The notes below the pieces were generated by a model. It saw nothing but the letters and a program-made list of their open reading frames with translations, did not search any database and was not told where the DNA came from. A program made the position numbers and the translations under genes. From assembly GCF_900116635.1 (NCBI RefSeq), contig NZ_FPBJ01000012.1, positions 19,966 through 83,965 on the forward strand: DNA of 64,000 nt. The letters are read 5' to 3'. This document shows positions 58,701 through 64,000 of this stretch, piece after piece (positions within the stretch are counted from its first letter, which is position 1; each line of letters opens with the position of its first letter). Source of the stretch: Xenorhabdus koppenhoeferi. GTDB lineage: Bacteria; Pseudomonadota; Gammaproteobacteria; Enterobacterales; Enterobacteriaceae.

Positions 58701-61622
58701 GTGGGTTGCTCTTTGATTGGCGATGACAAGCGCAATGGTTTTGCCCGCCGCTTTATTTCCGCATTCGATAGTCAAGGCATCCGTACCACTGTATCGGCAC
58801 GCAGCAATGAAGTTGCGGTAGACAGCGTTGGTCATAAGTACACGAAAAATGCCCAGGATCAGTGGGTACACAAGCTCACGGATAACAAAATCGTCTTGGG
58901 CTGGAATGACAAGGGCGAAGTTGAAAGCAACTCTGAGCGTGTTCGCCGTGGTATCTCTGAGAATGAGATCACCTTGTCTCGCGTGGGGCACACCAAAGTT
59001 GATGCAAAAGCGCAGGGTGCTATTGCGGATAACGTGGAGACATTCCATGCACCGAAGAAACGCAATCGAAACGATGAAAATAGCCCAGCGGCTTCATCGG
59101 AATCAAACAATCAGTTGAGTTATTCCGGCAATATTGATGTACAAGTGGGTAACGGTGAATTTACCGCGGTGTACTGGGGAACCTCCAACGTAGGTATCAA
59201 AGTGGGTACAGGGGGCTTTAAGTCTCTGGCCTTTGGTGACAACAACGTAATGGTTCACGTCGGCAACAGTGACAGCAAACACAGTGTCAATATTGCGGGT
59301 TATCAGGCATTGGAAGGCGCACAACTGTTTGTGGGCAACCGGAATATCAGCTTCAATATGGGACGCAGTAACGATCTGATTGTGATGTTGGAAAAATCCA
59401 TTCCGACACCGCCGTTGGTGAACCCATTTGATGGTGCTGCCCGTATTTCCGGGGTATTGCAGAACATTGCCGGTTCATATGACTCACCGGATTGGCTGAC
59501 TGCCCAAAATCAGCAATGGACACTGGAGAGTGCGAAGAAATACGTCAGTGATCTGTCTGGTCTCGATTTGACCAGCAGTGTGGATTATAAAACCCTGACT
59601 GATCTCGACTCGCAAAATGAACGCAGCAGCCGTGGCTTGAAGAGCGACATTGAAAGCACACTAAACAAGAAATACAACCAGTGGTTGGGAGAAAGTGGTA
59701 ATACCCCTGAAATAGGTAAAACCAGTCGTGCAGATAAACTCCGTCGGGCGAATGAAAAACTGGCCTTCAATTTTGCTGTTGGTGGGCAGGGTGCTGATAT
59801 TCAGGTAACGACGGGTAACTGGAACTTTATGTTCGGTGACAACATTCAGTCGATTCTGGATACCAACCTGGGTTCACTGTTCGGCCTGATGACGCAGGAA
59901 TACACCTCCACGGGCATGGCAAAAACGACATTTACCTTTAGCCCGACAGATATACCACGTCAGATCAAAAACAAACTGCTGGACAATCTGGCGGGTGTCA
60001 CTGCTGATATGACGCTGGCGGATATTTTCGGCGTGGATTATACCCCGAATGGCGGTATTGTTTCCCGTTCAGGCCAGCCTGTTGATGGCGTTGCCATTCT
60101 GCGTGAAATGCTGGAAATCATCGGTGAATTCAGCAGCGACCAACTGAAAGCCTTCACTGATCCGGAAAAATGGCTCAATAGTTTGGAAGCAGGTCTGAAT
60201 ATGGGAGCTGACGGCGTGAAATCTTTCACTGAAAGCCACGGACTAAAAGCGGCAGCGCCTGATGAAAAGCAATCAGGGCATGTTTCCATCAATGAAAACA
60301 ATAAACCTGTATTGACAACCGAAGAATTACAGGCAGACCGGACTCTTGGACTTAACTCTCTGAACCTGCCAAATCTGTTTGCAACGCTATTCAGTAAGAA
60401 TAAGCAAACGGAGATGAAATCTCTGGTGACTAACCTGAAAGAGAACCTGACAGCTGATTTGCTGAACATACAGGATAAAACGTTCGATTTCCTGCGCAAT
60501 AGCGGTCATCTGCAAGGTGATGGTGACATCAACGTCTCCCTCGGAAACTACAATTTCAACTGGGGTGGTGACGGTAAAGATCTCGGTGCTTATCTGGGAG
60601 ACAACAACAACTTCTGGGGCGGCCGGGGCGATGATGTCTTCTATTCTGTAGGAACCTCAAATATCTTCGGTGGGGGTAAAGGCAACGATGTTGGCGTGAT
60701 GATGGGACGCGAAAACAGGATGTTTGGTGGGGCAGGCAATGATGTTGCGGTCTTGGCCGGACGCATTAACTATGCCAGCATGGATGATGGCGATGATCAG
60801 GTTTTTGCTTTTGGTGAAGGTGGTATGATTGATGCTGGCAAAGGACGCGACTATATCATTGCATCCGGCAACTTTAACCACATTGATGCCGGAGAAGATC
60901 AGGATTACGTTGTAACCATTGGCAATAACAATCAGGCTGATTTGGGAGCAGGTAACGACTTTGCCACCGTATTCGGCAATTATAACCGGATAGATGGCAA
61001 TTCGGGCAATAACTCCGTCAAACTGATGGGTTATCACGCGGTAATCAACGGTGGAACAGGTAACGATCACCTGATCGCTGATGTGGTATCCAAGTTCAGT
61101 CAGTTTAACGGTGGTGCAGGTGATGACTTGCTGATATTGGGCGGATATCAGAATCGCTTCAAAGGTGGCACGGGCATCAATAGCTTTGTGGTCAGCGGAG
61201 AGGTGATTGACAACACGGTTGAAGATATCAAACAAGGTGACAAAATCATTTTCAACGATATTAACTGGCAAAACCTGTGGTTCCAACGCAGTGGCTACGA
61301 CTTGGTGCTGTTGACCCATCGCGATATCAAAGACACCTCAGTACAGGGTCAATTTGAAGCGCTGGGTTCTGTAACCTTTAATGATTACTTCAATGGCAAA
61401 CGTGCAGATATCATCACCCAAATGGGAGATAAGGATATGCAAGGTGAGCGGAAATATACGGCACTTTCCACCAACGCAGTAGATTCCTTGGTGCAGGCCA
61501 TGAGTGGATTTGCGCCTAATATGGGTGACAGCGGGTTCATTGACTCGCTTGATAGCCAAACGAAGTCGACCATCGTAACCGCCTGGTCGGATACAATAAA
61601 TGGGAAATCCAAATTGGCATAA
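46752..61622 (+). CDS. rtxA: MARTX toxin RtxA (DUF1-RID-RRSP-C58-CPD)
   Basis: A 4956-residue secreted toxin without N-terminal signal peptide. Order by residue: A-type repeats (1-530), 19/20-residue B-type repeats (about 540-1225), lectin-like module (1333-1473), coiled coil (about 1480-1720), DUF1 (1857-2165), duplicated module (2168-2392), 4-helix membrane module plus RID (about 2397-2900), RRSP (about 2952-3417), C58 protease (about 3421-3746), CPD (about 3847-4063), then C-terminal repeats (4589-4830) and secretion signal. Repeat arms are known to deliver effectors into the host cell; InsP6-activated CPD releases them by cutting after Leu. AGGA precedes the ATG. No actin-crosslinking, ABH or MCF domain was recognised. 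The codon pattern is continuous, with no frameshift. Confidence 0.95.
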   Translation: MGKSSNRSAEYFFTGKYEDDNDGNDITAINLYMGGVINAYGGNDHIVIASLSATVNTTWGNDTIEGGAGYLFVNKTHNGSVEFTGAAGGLEINHTGDNGNIDYTGGSGYNNIVRKGVQGDIRFEGGGFYNSLYSDVTHGDIHFTGAGGYNKITRKGAGNDFSGKGLEYAKAEEIILREATMNGSWIGSDHQVSGIKSAQEPNTYLFAFADNDHTKINKVQLRNDPETGRLKYYTTSWYKAGKHLNDLEKQDISGQGGFVAVNQDGAYTLSNLNVERQQAVTQHAVEKKLTENAWVTYGDGALVKASDITLSDAKMGGDAIYRDGTTVDVQAVKSNRMMPNTYVYAKKLGIHTKIVVVELRNDPKTGVLQYLARHWYKEGDHTANLANEVISYSNGYHDMGTGSYSLSDLHYSTNVVLSASARVANMHEYSESDLFGSAEGGNKESSGDVHFNGAGGGNVIQSNVTRGNVYFNGAGIANIIEHSSVFGNTKFNGAGGANVIIKKGKEGNLSFDGVGIANVLLHQSQRGDMNVNAGGAANVLVRIGDGRYLAHLLAVGNISIHKGHGNSRISMGGGFNTHTQIGNGDAFWSGVGGANVLTQMGNGNVSSILVGGVNVLTKVGEGNLESAMFGGANVITHISNEHETSDTKAIALGGTNVLTKKGKGDVLSIMAGGANVLTHVGEGKTTGIMLGGANILTKVGNGDTTGIMFGLGNILTHVGNGQTLGIMVSAGNIFTKVGNDTTIAAMIGVGNIFTHVGEGNAWALMGGAGNVFTKVGNGDALALMLALGNVFTHIGDGMSVALMIAKGNIATKVGNGDVLSAMIGKGNIFTQIGHGSTFAAMIGGANVLTKVGDDLTAALMIGKANIYTHVGKGTSIGLFGGSANIMTKVGDGTTLAAMFGEANIMTHVGDGLTGVLALGKANIVTKVGNDFMGIVAASEANLVTHVGNGTTAALLLGKGNILTKVGDGTTVGLLISKIGNIMTHVGDGTTVGFAKGDANIITKVGDGLGVNAAWGKANIMTHMGDGDRYNFAKGDVNIITKVGDGQEVTVVQGQANIVTHVGDGDDYTGAWGKANAITKVGDGRNVVLAKGDANIVTQIGDGDSFNALWSQGNVVTKVGDGMQVTAAKGKGNITTTVGDGLSATAAHGDLNINTKVGDGISVNVAWGKFNVNTKVGDGLNVSVMKGKGNANIHVGDGLNINASYARNNVAIQVGNGDFYSLAVAESNTQSNKLGALFSNIKQTLLGVAGSQAINYLVNGDEANTSGTHKGRGAIDLPEVSSLNGFKLTEIDEVTSDLKDSLKGSVTGVDAPDIGSIEHALGNEKNLNPNQSRNLIINGDFEQGDKGWLHTNDIEANHSAKAYGLSVEGHGENVSELDVQNNTSIYQDIRDLTAGESIKLSFDFARRAESSVDNGMEVLWNNQVVFSVHAGKTEWKYHTMTLTAKAGSNRLEFKGTGESDGFGYILDNIVAKSELSDSGIADHMKQDKAAQNALQDKEKAEADRQHLEQEKDKQLAAISATQAQLENTDLDALNANGQTQRNAIQGEAQAAIDELQAKVKGLEELNSHAIYHGESGEQYRDQFASGLLGHVQTELDKADETARNQLDNAQKAAAGRLGDIKDAVAKSEVGALNAEQNRQHAKQDVENARLQAENRRKEALSYEQRANQAGSDGKSAALKAEQRGQNEASAADSKTAQVQNDAKNSKLDGSYKPKRTGATGSGLSGNAYESNYSEHIEKAEQSKSSINPESTVQADGGFSEELQYLDEDLNELADAKKALDRLQINAGIRVKKSILTSDHSEMSLHQPISQPADVVTEWIGNTPKISGLDLSGLKALGKPHGQSEASDMSETDSSSRLRARAQKVADIYHWLDKGHSWNKDNGIAIDKYIPVPGFDRIDTDISNDVRQEMIDNIKEYINNPKNKNSVPKEQVASLAELFVNATIDYDWNKRVEFISMLDRYGYSFEPAYGDKSIVSFWSGKNRKFYREALDSSNPDGKKVVYDTNIKGNAFALQLNRRLISWGIESDTSKKHNLQSVVRASAYSNTGFWSSLYATGARNDVYVMSEGGIRLGNYFWNVELPVLRQLQREGLVGEIRLLDKPASEYQGVSSESIGRKLTGVGVSVKVRFDFLPPEEQERLQELDPTGYQSNTPVDVDIKLSAIDNMLNQALPFYVLREERNLLVRKLWVNKLKSDLVFEVRPWPGNNGSAFKKIIVEGYEGLAQIKSIERFILANYDNYNQLPDALNLVDDRIVSHDQRRAHIVAQKVEGSWIYKPKAELISAAELPFYNLREERNLQVRKSKDFSGFEVRPWLRNNGDDFKIIFVENPKDYTQIKALELFILANYKEYGKLPEALYWVKDQIISFDQGRTRILAEKVEGSWNYKPNTDLMSASQFQEEANVKGKIRGDSYRNVLDALRSYEEHLLQNDNDDYDSESVEKLINLHQQVEGYLLGHPDSERIPAMKKLLSQINVRMEESLILAEPTLRSAGKGSFSEFYNKLGNANLQDSEHLYLDEQGDFVIRGKSNIQTAMKAESAEKAVEQIKADVTKEYGQSVADTVFANLQSSDLAKDGKGIDVSGLKKVHQAIEQHLSPVSATLFVWKPSDHSRLGHAALQIGQGRIQISAEDAGDFNEKNYVSWWPKGGKSTDLNSIFDVSSEAYPDIRIRWRDLSQPAYPSIALKHDVASEENDGFGLHDGKRKLKKFIEKLQSAKGVDAKFADISETFAIMALANGHFLQYAEIPKHIYQPFVEKMKASNADVFELGKEFAEALRTAAKQQHSPELIEKRIAKVIREFVKREVNNILDFKSSEADKGRVFRINLAGLDVAAMQAEWQKSRQNPDARYQLLNGNCSSIVAKVLKAGGADKVIGHTWRPKFGVWTPTELFNFAQKLQEVQLETVAKKQHYSPVEELAALSGKNKTLETVIAENDGTPSLNELITKDGLRKKASVFAKPIGPAYQAILDKLDHIHNLTGNEQLSAGFELYQRITRYLDAHPDSKRNTALSGVQTQLGDIMFRGTLQEVRSPLLEIAQTRPEMALRIYQIARNEARGNTPGLTDLMVRWVKEDPYLAAKLGYQGEIPADLAFNPKFHVDLGDQFDDFKQCLSKAQDKGLLINARIDEQNKRVHLGYSYNELLDMTGSEDMKMAVYFLKEVAKQADPNFAGSHEAILLNRFANPAYLVQLEQGRLAQIEAIYHSSHQTDIAAWDKQYSSNALTQLNRQLSDGTDLNSQLSLLLKDRQGLLIGESHGSDLNGLRFVNEQMDALKAHGVTVIGLEHLRSDLAQPLIDKFLAGGDMPAELTAMIETKHLPVDLFKQAKSKRIKIIALDDNSTTRPVIEGSQHGLMYRAGAANNVAVKRLGQLAEGEKFVAIYGDAHLQSHEGIDHFVPGMTHRLGLPALKVDANNRFTAQADDTSLRKHYDDVPQLEKNLYKPNRVVGEDLEALDHSNEKDRVKAGLLEKLDNALFDKKSGKKELKQYSFHFDQSDSLLNNLEKLVPEVGNVLVTKGDDFDPKEFLEGVCFALSARYMIEERVNGLGGGKEYLSWLTDAVKAYNDNSEYKKSDINSVEAPLLNQYRRQNIGPAIQDLLSIQYSQVQNMSGFSGMKKAYEAYSGKLKANGLTGKRINYALDPDVAGYESVMGQLRDADKTTYISFMSKDHAMAVVVNKGETQTVWSFYDPNFGIKSFNNYKDFEGFMDSFHKGMITGHKSIFGYKYAASKEKNQSFNVEYNMFEDGAITHYDGVWKQARAGEQPYVLRALKEQGKTFKLGSNVTGRVVDYRDNAVTLEVTTEKGDKVLVEVESNNFKQAAHLVQSNIDHVFAHPETNKLTLKASGDISITDEVKAPLKGNTPEGVNRVVNNHDVGSWENITVKPQPESGDSRFSGQIIIQTENDPVVAKAAANLAGKHPDSSVIVQLDANGKYRVVYGDPDKLQSGKLRWQIVGHGREESAQNHTRISGYSADELALRLKQFSTDFKQAGMPDHISLVGCSLIGDDKRNGFARRFISAFDSQGIRTTVSARSNEVAVDSVGHKYTKNAQDQWVHKLTDNKIVLGWNDKGEVESNSERVRRGISENEITLSRVGHTKVDAKAQGAIADNVETFHAPKKRNRNDENSPAASSESNNQLSYSGNIDVQVGNGEFTAVYWGTSNVGIKVGTGGFKSLAFGDNNVMVHVGNSDSKHSVNIAGYQALEGAQLFVGNRNISFNMGRSNDLIVMLEKSIPTPPLVNPFDGAARISGVLQNIAGSYDSPDWLTAQNQQWTLESAKKYVSDLSGLDLTSSVDYKTLTDLDSQNERSSRGLKSDIESTLNKKYNQWLGESGNTPEIGKTSRADKLRRANEKLAFNFAVGGQGADIQVTTGNWNFMFGDNIQSILDTNLGSLFGLMTQEYTSTGMAKTTFTFSPTDIPRQIKNKLLDNLAGVTADMTLADIFGVDYTPNGGIVSRSGQPVDGVAILREMLEIIGEFSSDQLKAFTDPEKWLNSLEAGLNMGADGVKSFTESHGLKAAAPDEKQSGHVSINENNKPVLTTEELQADRTLGLNSLNLPNLFATLFSKNKQTEMKSLVTNLKENLTADLLNIQDKTFDFLRNSGHLQGDGDINVSLGNYNFNWGGDGKDLGAYLGDNNNFWGGRGDDVFYSVGTSNIFGGGKGNDVGVMMGRENRMFGGAGNDVAVLAGRINYASMDDGDDQVFAFGEGGMIDAGKGRDYIIASGNFNHIDAGEDQDYVVTIGNNNQADLGAGNDFATVFGNYNRIDGNSGNNSVKLMGYHAVINGGTGNDHLIADVVSKFSQFNGGAGDDLLILGGYQNRFKGGTGINSFVVSGEVIDNTVEDIKQGDKIIFNDINWQNLWFQRSGYDLVLLTHRDIKDTSVQGQFEALGSVTFNDYFNGKRADIITQMGDKDMQGERKYTALSTNAVDSLVQAMSGFAPNMGDSGFIDSLDSQTKSTIVTAWSDTINGKSKLA
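48370..50424 (+). repeat. B-type glycine-rich tandem repeats of RtxA
   Basis: About 35 units of 57-60 bases encode 19/20-residue repeats with the core NILTKVGNGDT or NVFTHVGDG, alternating KVG and HVG phases. Their DNA similarity produces many spurious antisense frames. Such repeats are proposed to form the membrane-inserting arm of MARTX toxins. Confidence 0.9.
50749..51170 (+). other. RtxA lectin-like (galactose-binding-fold) module
   Basis: Residues 1333-1473 start NLIINGDFEQGDKGW and end FGYILDNIVAKSE, the pattern of NGDFE-type beta-sandwich carbohydrate-binding modules; it lies between the B repeats and the coiled coil. Confidence 0.55.
52320..53246 (+). other. RtxA effector 1: DUF1 domain
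   Basis: Residues 1857-2165 (VADIYHWLDKGHSWNK ... VPGFDRIDTDISNDVRQEM ... SFWSGKNRKFYRE ... NYFWNVELPVLRQLQREGL ... VSVKVRFD) match the first-position domain of unknown function of several MARTX toxins. A Leu-rich spacer (SGLDLSGLKALGK) before it is a plausible CPD cleavage region. Confidence 0.7.
53253..53927 (+). repeat. Tandem duplicated module after DUF1
   Basis: Two adjacent units, residues 2168-2282 and 2283-2392, share LPFY-LREERNL-VRK, FEVRPW--NNG, IERFILANY/LELFILANY, AE/AQKVEGSW-YKP and ISAAE/MSASQ. They are about 50-60% identical by eye. Confidence 0.85.
54510..55455 (+). other. RtxA effector 2: Rho inactivation domain RID
   Basis: Residues about 2587-2901. The papain-fold dyad is visible as H2609 in SRLGHAALQIGQGR and C2849 in LLNGNCSSIVAKVLKAGG, followed by GHTWRPKFGVWTP. 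RID N-epsilon-acylates lysines of Rho GTPases and disrupts the actin cytoskeleton (established for Vibrio RID). A four-helix membrane-localisation module (GDSYRNVLDALRSYEEH...GYLLGHPDSERI, residues about 2397-2471) precedes it. Confidence 0.9.
55604..57000 (+). other. RtxA effector 3: Ras/Rap1-specific endopeptidase RRSP (DUF5)
   Basis: Residues about 2952-3417: four-helix membrane module (IGPAYQAILDKLDHIH...YLDAHPDSKRN), a C2A-like region and the TIKI/EreA-fold catalytic part. E3243 and H3245 (LIGESHGSD), E3273 (IGLEHLRS) and H3373 (YGDAHLQSH) have the spacing +2, +30, +130 recalled for E3900, H3902, E3930 and H4030 of Vibrio vulnificus RRSP, which cleaves Ras and Rap1 in switch I. Confidence 0.85.
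57013..57990 (+). other. RtxA effector 4: C58 (YopT/PaToxP-like) cysteine protease
   Basis: Residues about 3421-3746. Triad C3517 (EGVCFALSARYM), H3656 (SKDHAMAVVV) and D3675 (WSFYDPNFG) is the C58 family pattern. YopT, the prototype, cleaves prenylated Rho GTPases; PaToxP and LifA have related domains. The substrate here cannot be told. Confidence 0.85.
58290..58940 (+). other. RtxA cysteine protease domain CPD (autoprocessing)
   Basis: Residues about 3847-4063 (C80 family). Catalytic His is H3941 (RWQIVGHGREE) and Cys is C3986 (SLVGCSLIGDD). Basic residues typical of the InsP6 pocket surround these. The domain starts after a Leu (APLKGNTPEGVN), a likely cleavage context. Confidence 0.92.
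60516..61240 (+). repeat. C-terminal glycine/aspartate-rich repeats of RtxA
   Basis: Residues about 4589-4830: GG-GDDVFYSVG, GGKGNDVGVMMG, GGAGNDVAVLAG and similar units, calcium-binding RTX-like nonapeptide derivatives that fold after type I secretion. Confidence 0.85.
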
Positions 61623-61962
61623 TTAGCTGGAAAGGATTTTTCAGCAATAACCAATAAATGTAATGAAAATGGCTCACAATAGTGGGCCATTTTTTTATGC
61701 AATTCTGAATTGATTGAGTATAAGTTCAAATATCCATTTGGAATAAAAAATTAATTAATGAAATTATTAATTATAAAAAAATATTTTAATTTGTACTAAA
61801 TTTAAAAGTATCGTGTTGCTTAATCATGTTTAGTTCTTCATGAATTTGATGCCCAGAAAAAATATCGCCTACTCATGGTTATTAGAAATTCATACAGGAG
61901 TAGTGATTCTGGAAAAACAGATAAATTATCGGGGTTATGACGGAAAAATATAGGTGGTATAT
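61623..61962. other. rtxA downstream region
   Basis: 340 AT-rich bases holding the rtxA terminator and the promoter of the next gene. Nothing else recognised. Confidence 0.5.
61666..61697 (+). terminator. Rho-independent terminator of rtxHCA
   Basis: AATGGCTCAC pairs (one G-U) with GTGGGCCATT around AATA, followed by seven T, about 45 bases after the rtxA stop. Confidence 0.85.
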
Positions 61963-62964
61963 ATGATTTTCGTTACAATATTAATGTTTTCAGGGGAAGA
62001 AAATTATCAATGGAAATATGATACTCATAGTGAAGAATCAAAAAGATTATTGTATATTTTTCATGGTTTCATGAAAGGAATCAATATTGGAAATCACAAA
62101 GATAAACTAGGTTTCTCTGGAGTTCTTGTTGAGTTTGATGGTGAAACTGTGGGTGAAGCGGCTAAGTATGGAATACCTGATTCATTTTATCTATGTGATG
62201 GGCATGTGTTAAATCTATGGGAAAGTCAATATATTGCCTGTGAATTGATTGAAAGTTCGAACTTAAATGAGTTACTGAAATATGAATTAAATAAGATGAT
62301 AAATAATATTAAGGAAACAGAAATTATTAAAAAAGATACAGAGTGGTTTTATAAAGACTTAATCGAAGATGAAGATAACCATATAATAGTAGGAAGACGT
62401 AAATTTTTACATGATGTAGGAAGTAAGGGAAATCTCGATATTAATTTCGTTAATCCAATTACTAATATTTCATATTCTGTTCAAACTGGGTTATTCAGTA
62501 AAATGTTCTGGAATGTCCCCGGCCGTATTGAACATAATAACTGCTATGCTTACGCGTGTAATTATGCATCCGGAACTTTCCCCAGTCCTGGCCGGTATTC
62601 TGGTAAACCACATAAAAGAACCATCTATTCTCTGATAGATGCCGTTATTGCTGATGGGTTAATTCCGTTGGAAGAGTATAAAATTCAAGAAAATACTCCG
62701 AATTATGTTATTGCTCTTTATTGTATTCCTTCCACTTCCAGTGTCATTCTTGACAATATTTTTTGGGATTATCATTTTTATCGGTTAGTCGTAGGTAGGG
62801 GTAGTAAGCATTCTCAATTTTGGGGGCATAAACCAGGCCAAGGAACAGCCAGAAAAAGAGATGATAAAGGAAAAATTATATATGATCCTAACAAATGTGA
62901 ACGTGGGGACTATACTGAATTTGCGGGTTATTTTATTGTTAGTAATCAGGTTAAGATAAAATAA
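61963..62964 (+). CDS. Putative papain-like cysteine enzyme next to the MARTX locus
   Basis: 333 residues from the ATG at 61963, with AGGTGG seven bases upstream; a GTG three codons earlier is less likely. Not assigned to a named family. The AT-rich N-terminal half (about 1-170) is unrecognised. The C-terminal part has HNNCYAYACNYASG (C194), an inner hydrophobic strand region, DYHFYRLVVG (H271), QFWGHKPGQG (H289), YDPNKCERGDYTEFAGYF. A Cys in a small-residue helix and His-containing strands are typical of papain/NlpC-like folds. No signal peptide is clear, though the start is weakly hydrophobic. A second effector or a peptidoglycan enzyme is possible; both are inference. Confidence 0.7.
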   Translation: MIFVTILMFSGEENYQWKYDTHSEESKRLLYIFHGFMKGINIGNHKDKLGFSGVLVEFDGETVGEAAKYGIPDSFYLCDGHVLNLWESQYIACELIESSNLNELLKYELNKMINNIKETEIIKKDTEWFYKDLIEDEDNHIIVGRRKFLHDVGSKGNLDINFVNPITNISYSVQTGLFSKMFWNVPGRIEHNNCYAYACNYASGTFPSPGRYSGKPHKRTIYSLIDAVIADGLIPLEEYKIQENTPNYVIALYCIPSTSSVILDNIFWDYHFYRLVVGRGSKHSQFWGHKPGQGTARKRDDKGKIIYDPNKCERGDYTEFAGYFIVSNQVKIK

Positions 62965-63190
62965 GGATAAGGATAGACAATAAATAAAATAAGAAGATGT
63001 GACCGTTACTCTGCAATACGGGAATGCGGCTATTTTGTTGTCTGCAAAGTAAGCTCCTGTCCTGATGAAAATGGCTATGTGTCAGTTCAACTGCTTTTGG
63101 CGAGTATGCCTTGTTATTCCATCCTGGAATTCTGTCTTTTTTCTTTGTCCGTGGATATACTGTCGCTTTATTTTTACCGGTTAGTTCTAA

Positions 63191-63529
63191 ATGATAAGAA
63201 AATTACTATTACTATTACTATTTGTGTTTGTGATTGCCGGATGTTCTGCCGGAAGGGTGCCAACAGATCATCTTGTATTACTTAACAACGACAAGCTTTG
63301 TCGTGCTCTCGGGGAAAATTCCGATAACGGAGATATCACCACCAGGATATTGAACGAAATATTATCCAGAGGTGATTCGATAGATATGCAAGAATGTTAT
63401 TCTATTGAAAGATTTGTAAAAAGTAGCCGAATGCCTTCGACTCATGATTTTTGGTTTAACAACATTCCCCCAATGGATACTGAGACAATAAAAAGTATGG
63501 TACAAATGAAGGCCGACGGTAAATTATAA
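63191..63529 (+). CDS. Small lipoprotein of unknown function
   Basis: 112 residues with a lipoprotein signal (MIRKLLLLLLFVFVIAGC; lipobox VIAG|C at Cys18), then a polar mature part with two further Cys (KLCRAL, MQECYS) that could form a disulfide. No family recognised. It lies 226 bases after the putative cysteine enzyme in the same direction and ends before a hairpin. An overlapping frame (63079-63285) is not thought to be real. Confidence 0.65.
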   Translation: MIRKLLLLLLFVFVIAGCSAGRVPTDHLVLLNNDKLCRALGENSDNGDITTRILNEILSRGDSIDMQECYSIERFVKSSRMPSTHDFWFNNIPPMDTETIKSMVQMKADGKL

Positions 63530-64000
63530 TCTATTTATAGCGCATTCTATTCTGAATGCGCTGATTATTGTGGTGATAGAGAGATTTTAAATTATAAATA
63601 AAATGAAATCCCATCCCGATCCAACCGCCTGCTCTTATCATCTACCTTATAGGTATCTATGCTTCGGCGTTGCCATCGTGACGTAAACTTTCCATCTAAT
63701 ATTGCTTTTAATGAACAAGGGTTTCAATCGAAAAAGGATTTTTCATCTATTCTCTTGATTAGGTATTCCCTTAAGTCAACTTCGAAAATTATAAATATCC
63801 GCTAATTTTAATTTTATATCTGTGACTCAAGTTTATTTGTAACTATTTGAATAATATATTTTTTATTGCCTGTGGATAAGGTTTATTTCGCATTAAAAAC
63901 GTTTCTTGGATTCACATATTAAGCGCAACACCGTAATGGACGAAGTAAATGAGTGGGTATTCCTTTAAATAACTCATTCGGTGTTTTGTAATCTCGTGTT
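63530..64000. other. Right end of the window
   Basis: 471 bases with no gene recognised on either strand. A hairpin at 63539-63562 (AGCGCATTC/GAATGCGCT) probably ends the lipoprotein transcript, although no U-run follows. The rest is AT-rich. Confidence 0.5.

Noticed and set aside
63079..63285. 68-codon plus-strand frame overlapping the lipoprotein start
   Set aside because: No start signal, odd composition (ITITITICVCDC), and the lipoprotein frame has a proper lipobox.

Overview
The window looks like chromosomal DNA of an insect-pathogenic enterobacterium of the Morganellaceae, most likely Xenorhabdus (Photorhabdus is the main alternative). The evidence is E. coli-like core genes in partly conserved order, a fimbrial operon with the gene set and order reported for Xenorhabdus mrxACDGHJ, several ERIC elements, and a complete MARTX toxin locus. 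All product names come from reading the sequence and from remembered family features; no search was run.

Layout. 1-4.1 kb: iscU, iscS, iscR (minus strand) with two abutting IscR-type operators, then trmJ and suhB in divergent orientation. 4.1-4.7 kb: a decayed gene split by an ERIC element. 4.7-12 kb: the mrx fimbrial operon (minus strand: mrxA pilin, mrxC usher, mrxD chaperone, mrxG minor subunit, mrxH tip adhesin, mrxJ regulator), with ERIC elements inside it and a 0.7 kb AT-rich leader. 12-17 kb: nucleoside catabolism (deoD, deoB, a frameshifted deoA remnant, deoC) and a CNT nucleoside transporter. 17-28 kb: yjjV/yjjU, a one-BON-domain OsmY-like protein, prfC, metE/metR with MetJ and MetR sites, the biotin permease gene yigM and the antiporter yjcE. 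28-34 kb: sanA, yeiB-folE, a truncated Fic gene and glnS. 34-38.5 kb: a secreted chitobiase, fur, fldA and ybfE.

38.6-64 kb is accessory: a GlxA-like AraC regulator, then the divergent MARTX locus. rtxB-rtxD-rtxE (minus) encode the atypical type I secretion system with two ABC proteins. rtxH-rtxC-rtxA (plus) encode an accessory protein, the acyltransferase and a 4956-residue toxin. The toxin has N-terminal repeats, a lectin-like module, a coiled coil, and then DUF1, RID, an RRSP-type Ras/Rap1 protease, a YopT/PaToxP-like C58 cysteine protease, the autoprocessing CPD and C-terminal repeats. Catalytic residues are visible in RID, RRSP, C58 and CPD. The proposed RRSP residues keep the same spacing as recalled for Vibrio vulnificus RRSP. 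Downstream lie an AT-rich gene for a putative papain-like enzyme and a small lipoprotein gene.

How the genes fit together: fimbriae (adhesion), nucleoside salvage, chitobiase and a multi-effector toxin fit a life between nematode and insect host. Signs of genome decay (deoA, fic, the ERIC-split gene, a transporter-like fragment) sit between intact core genes.
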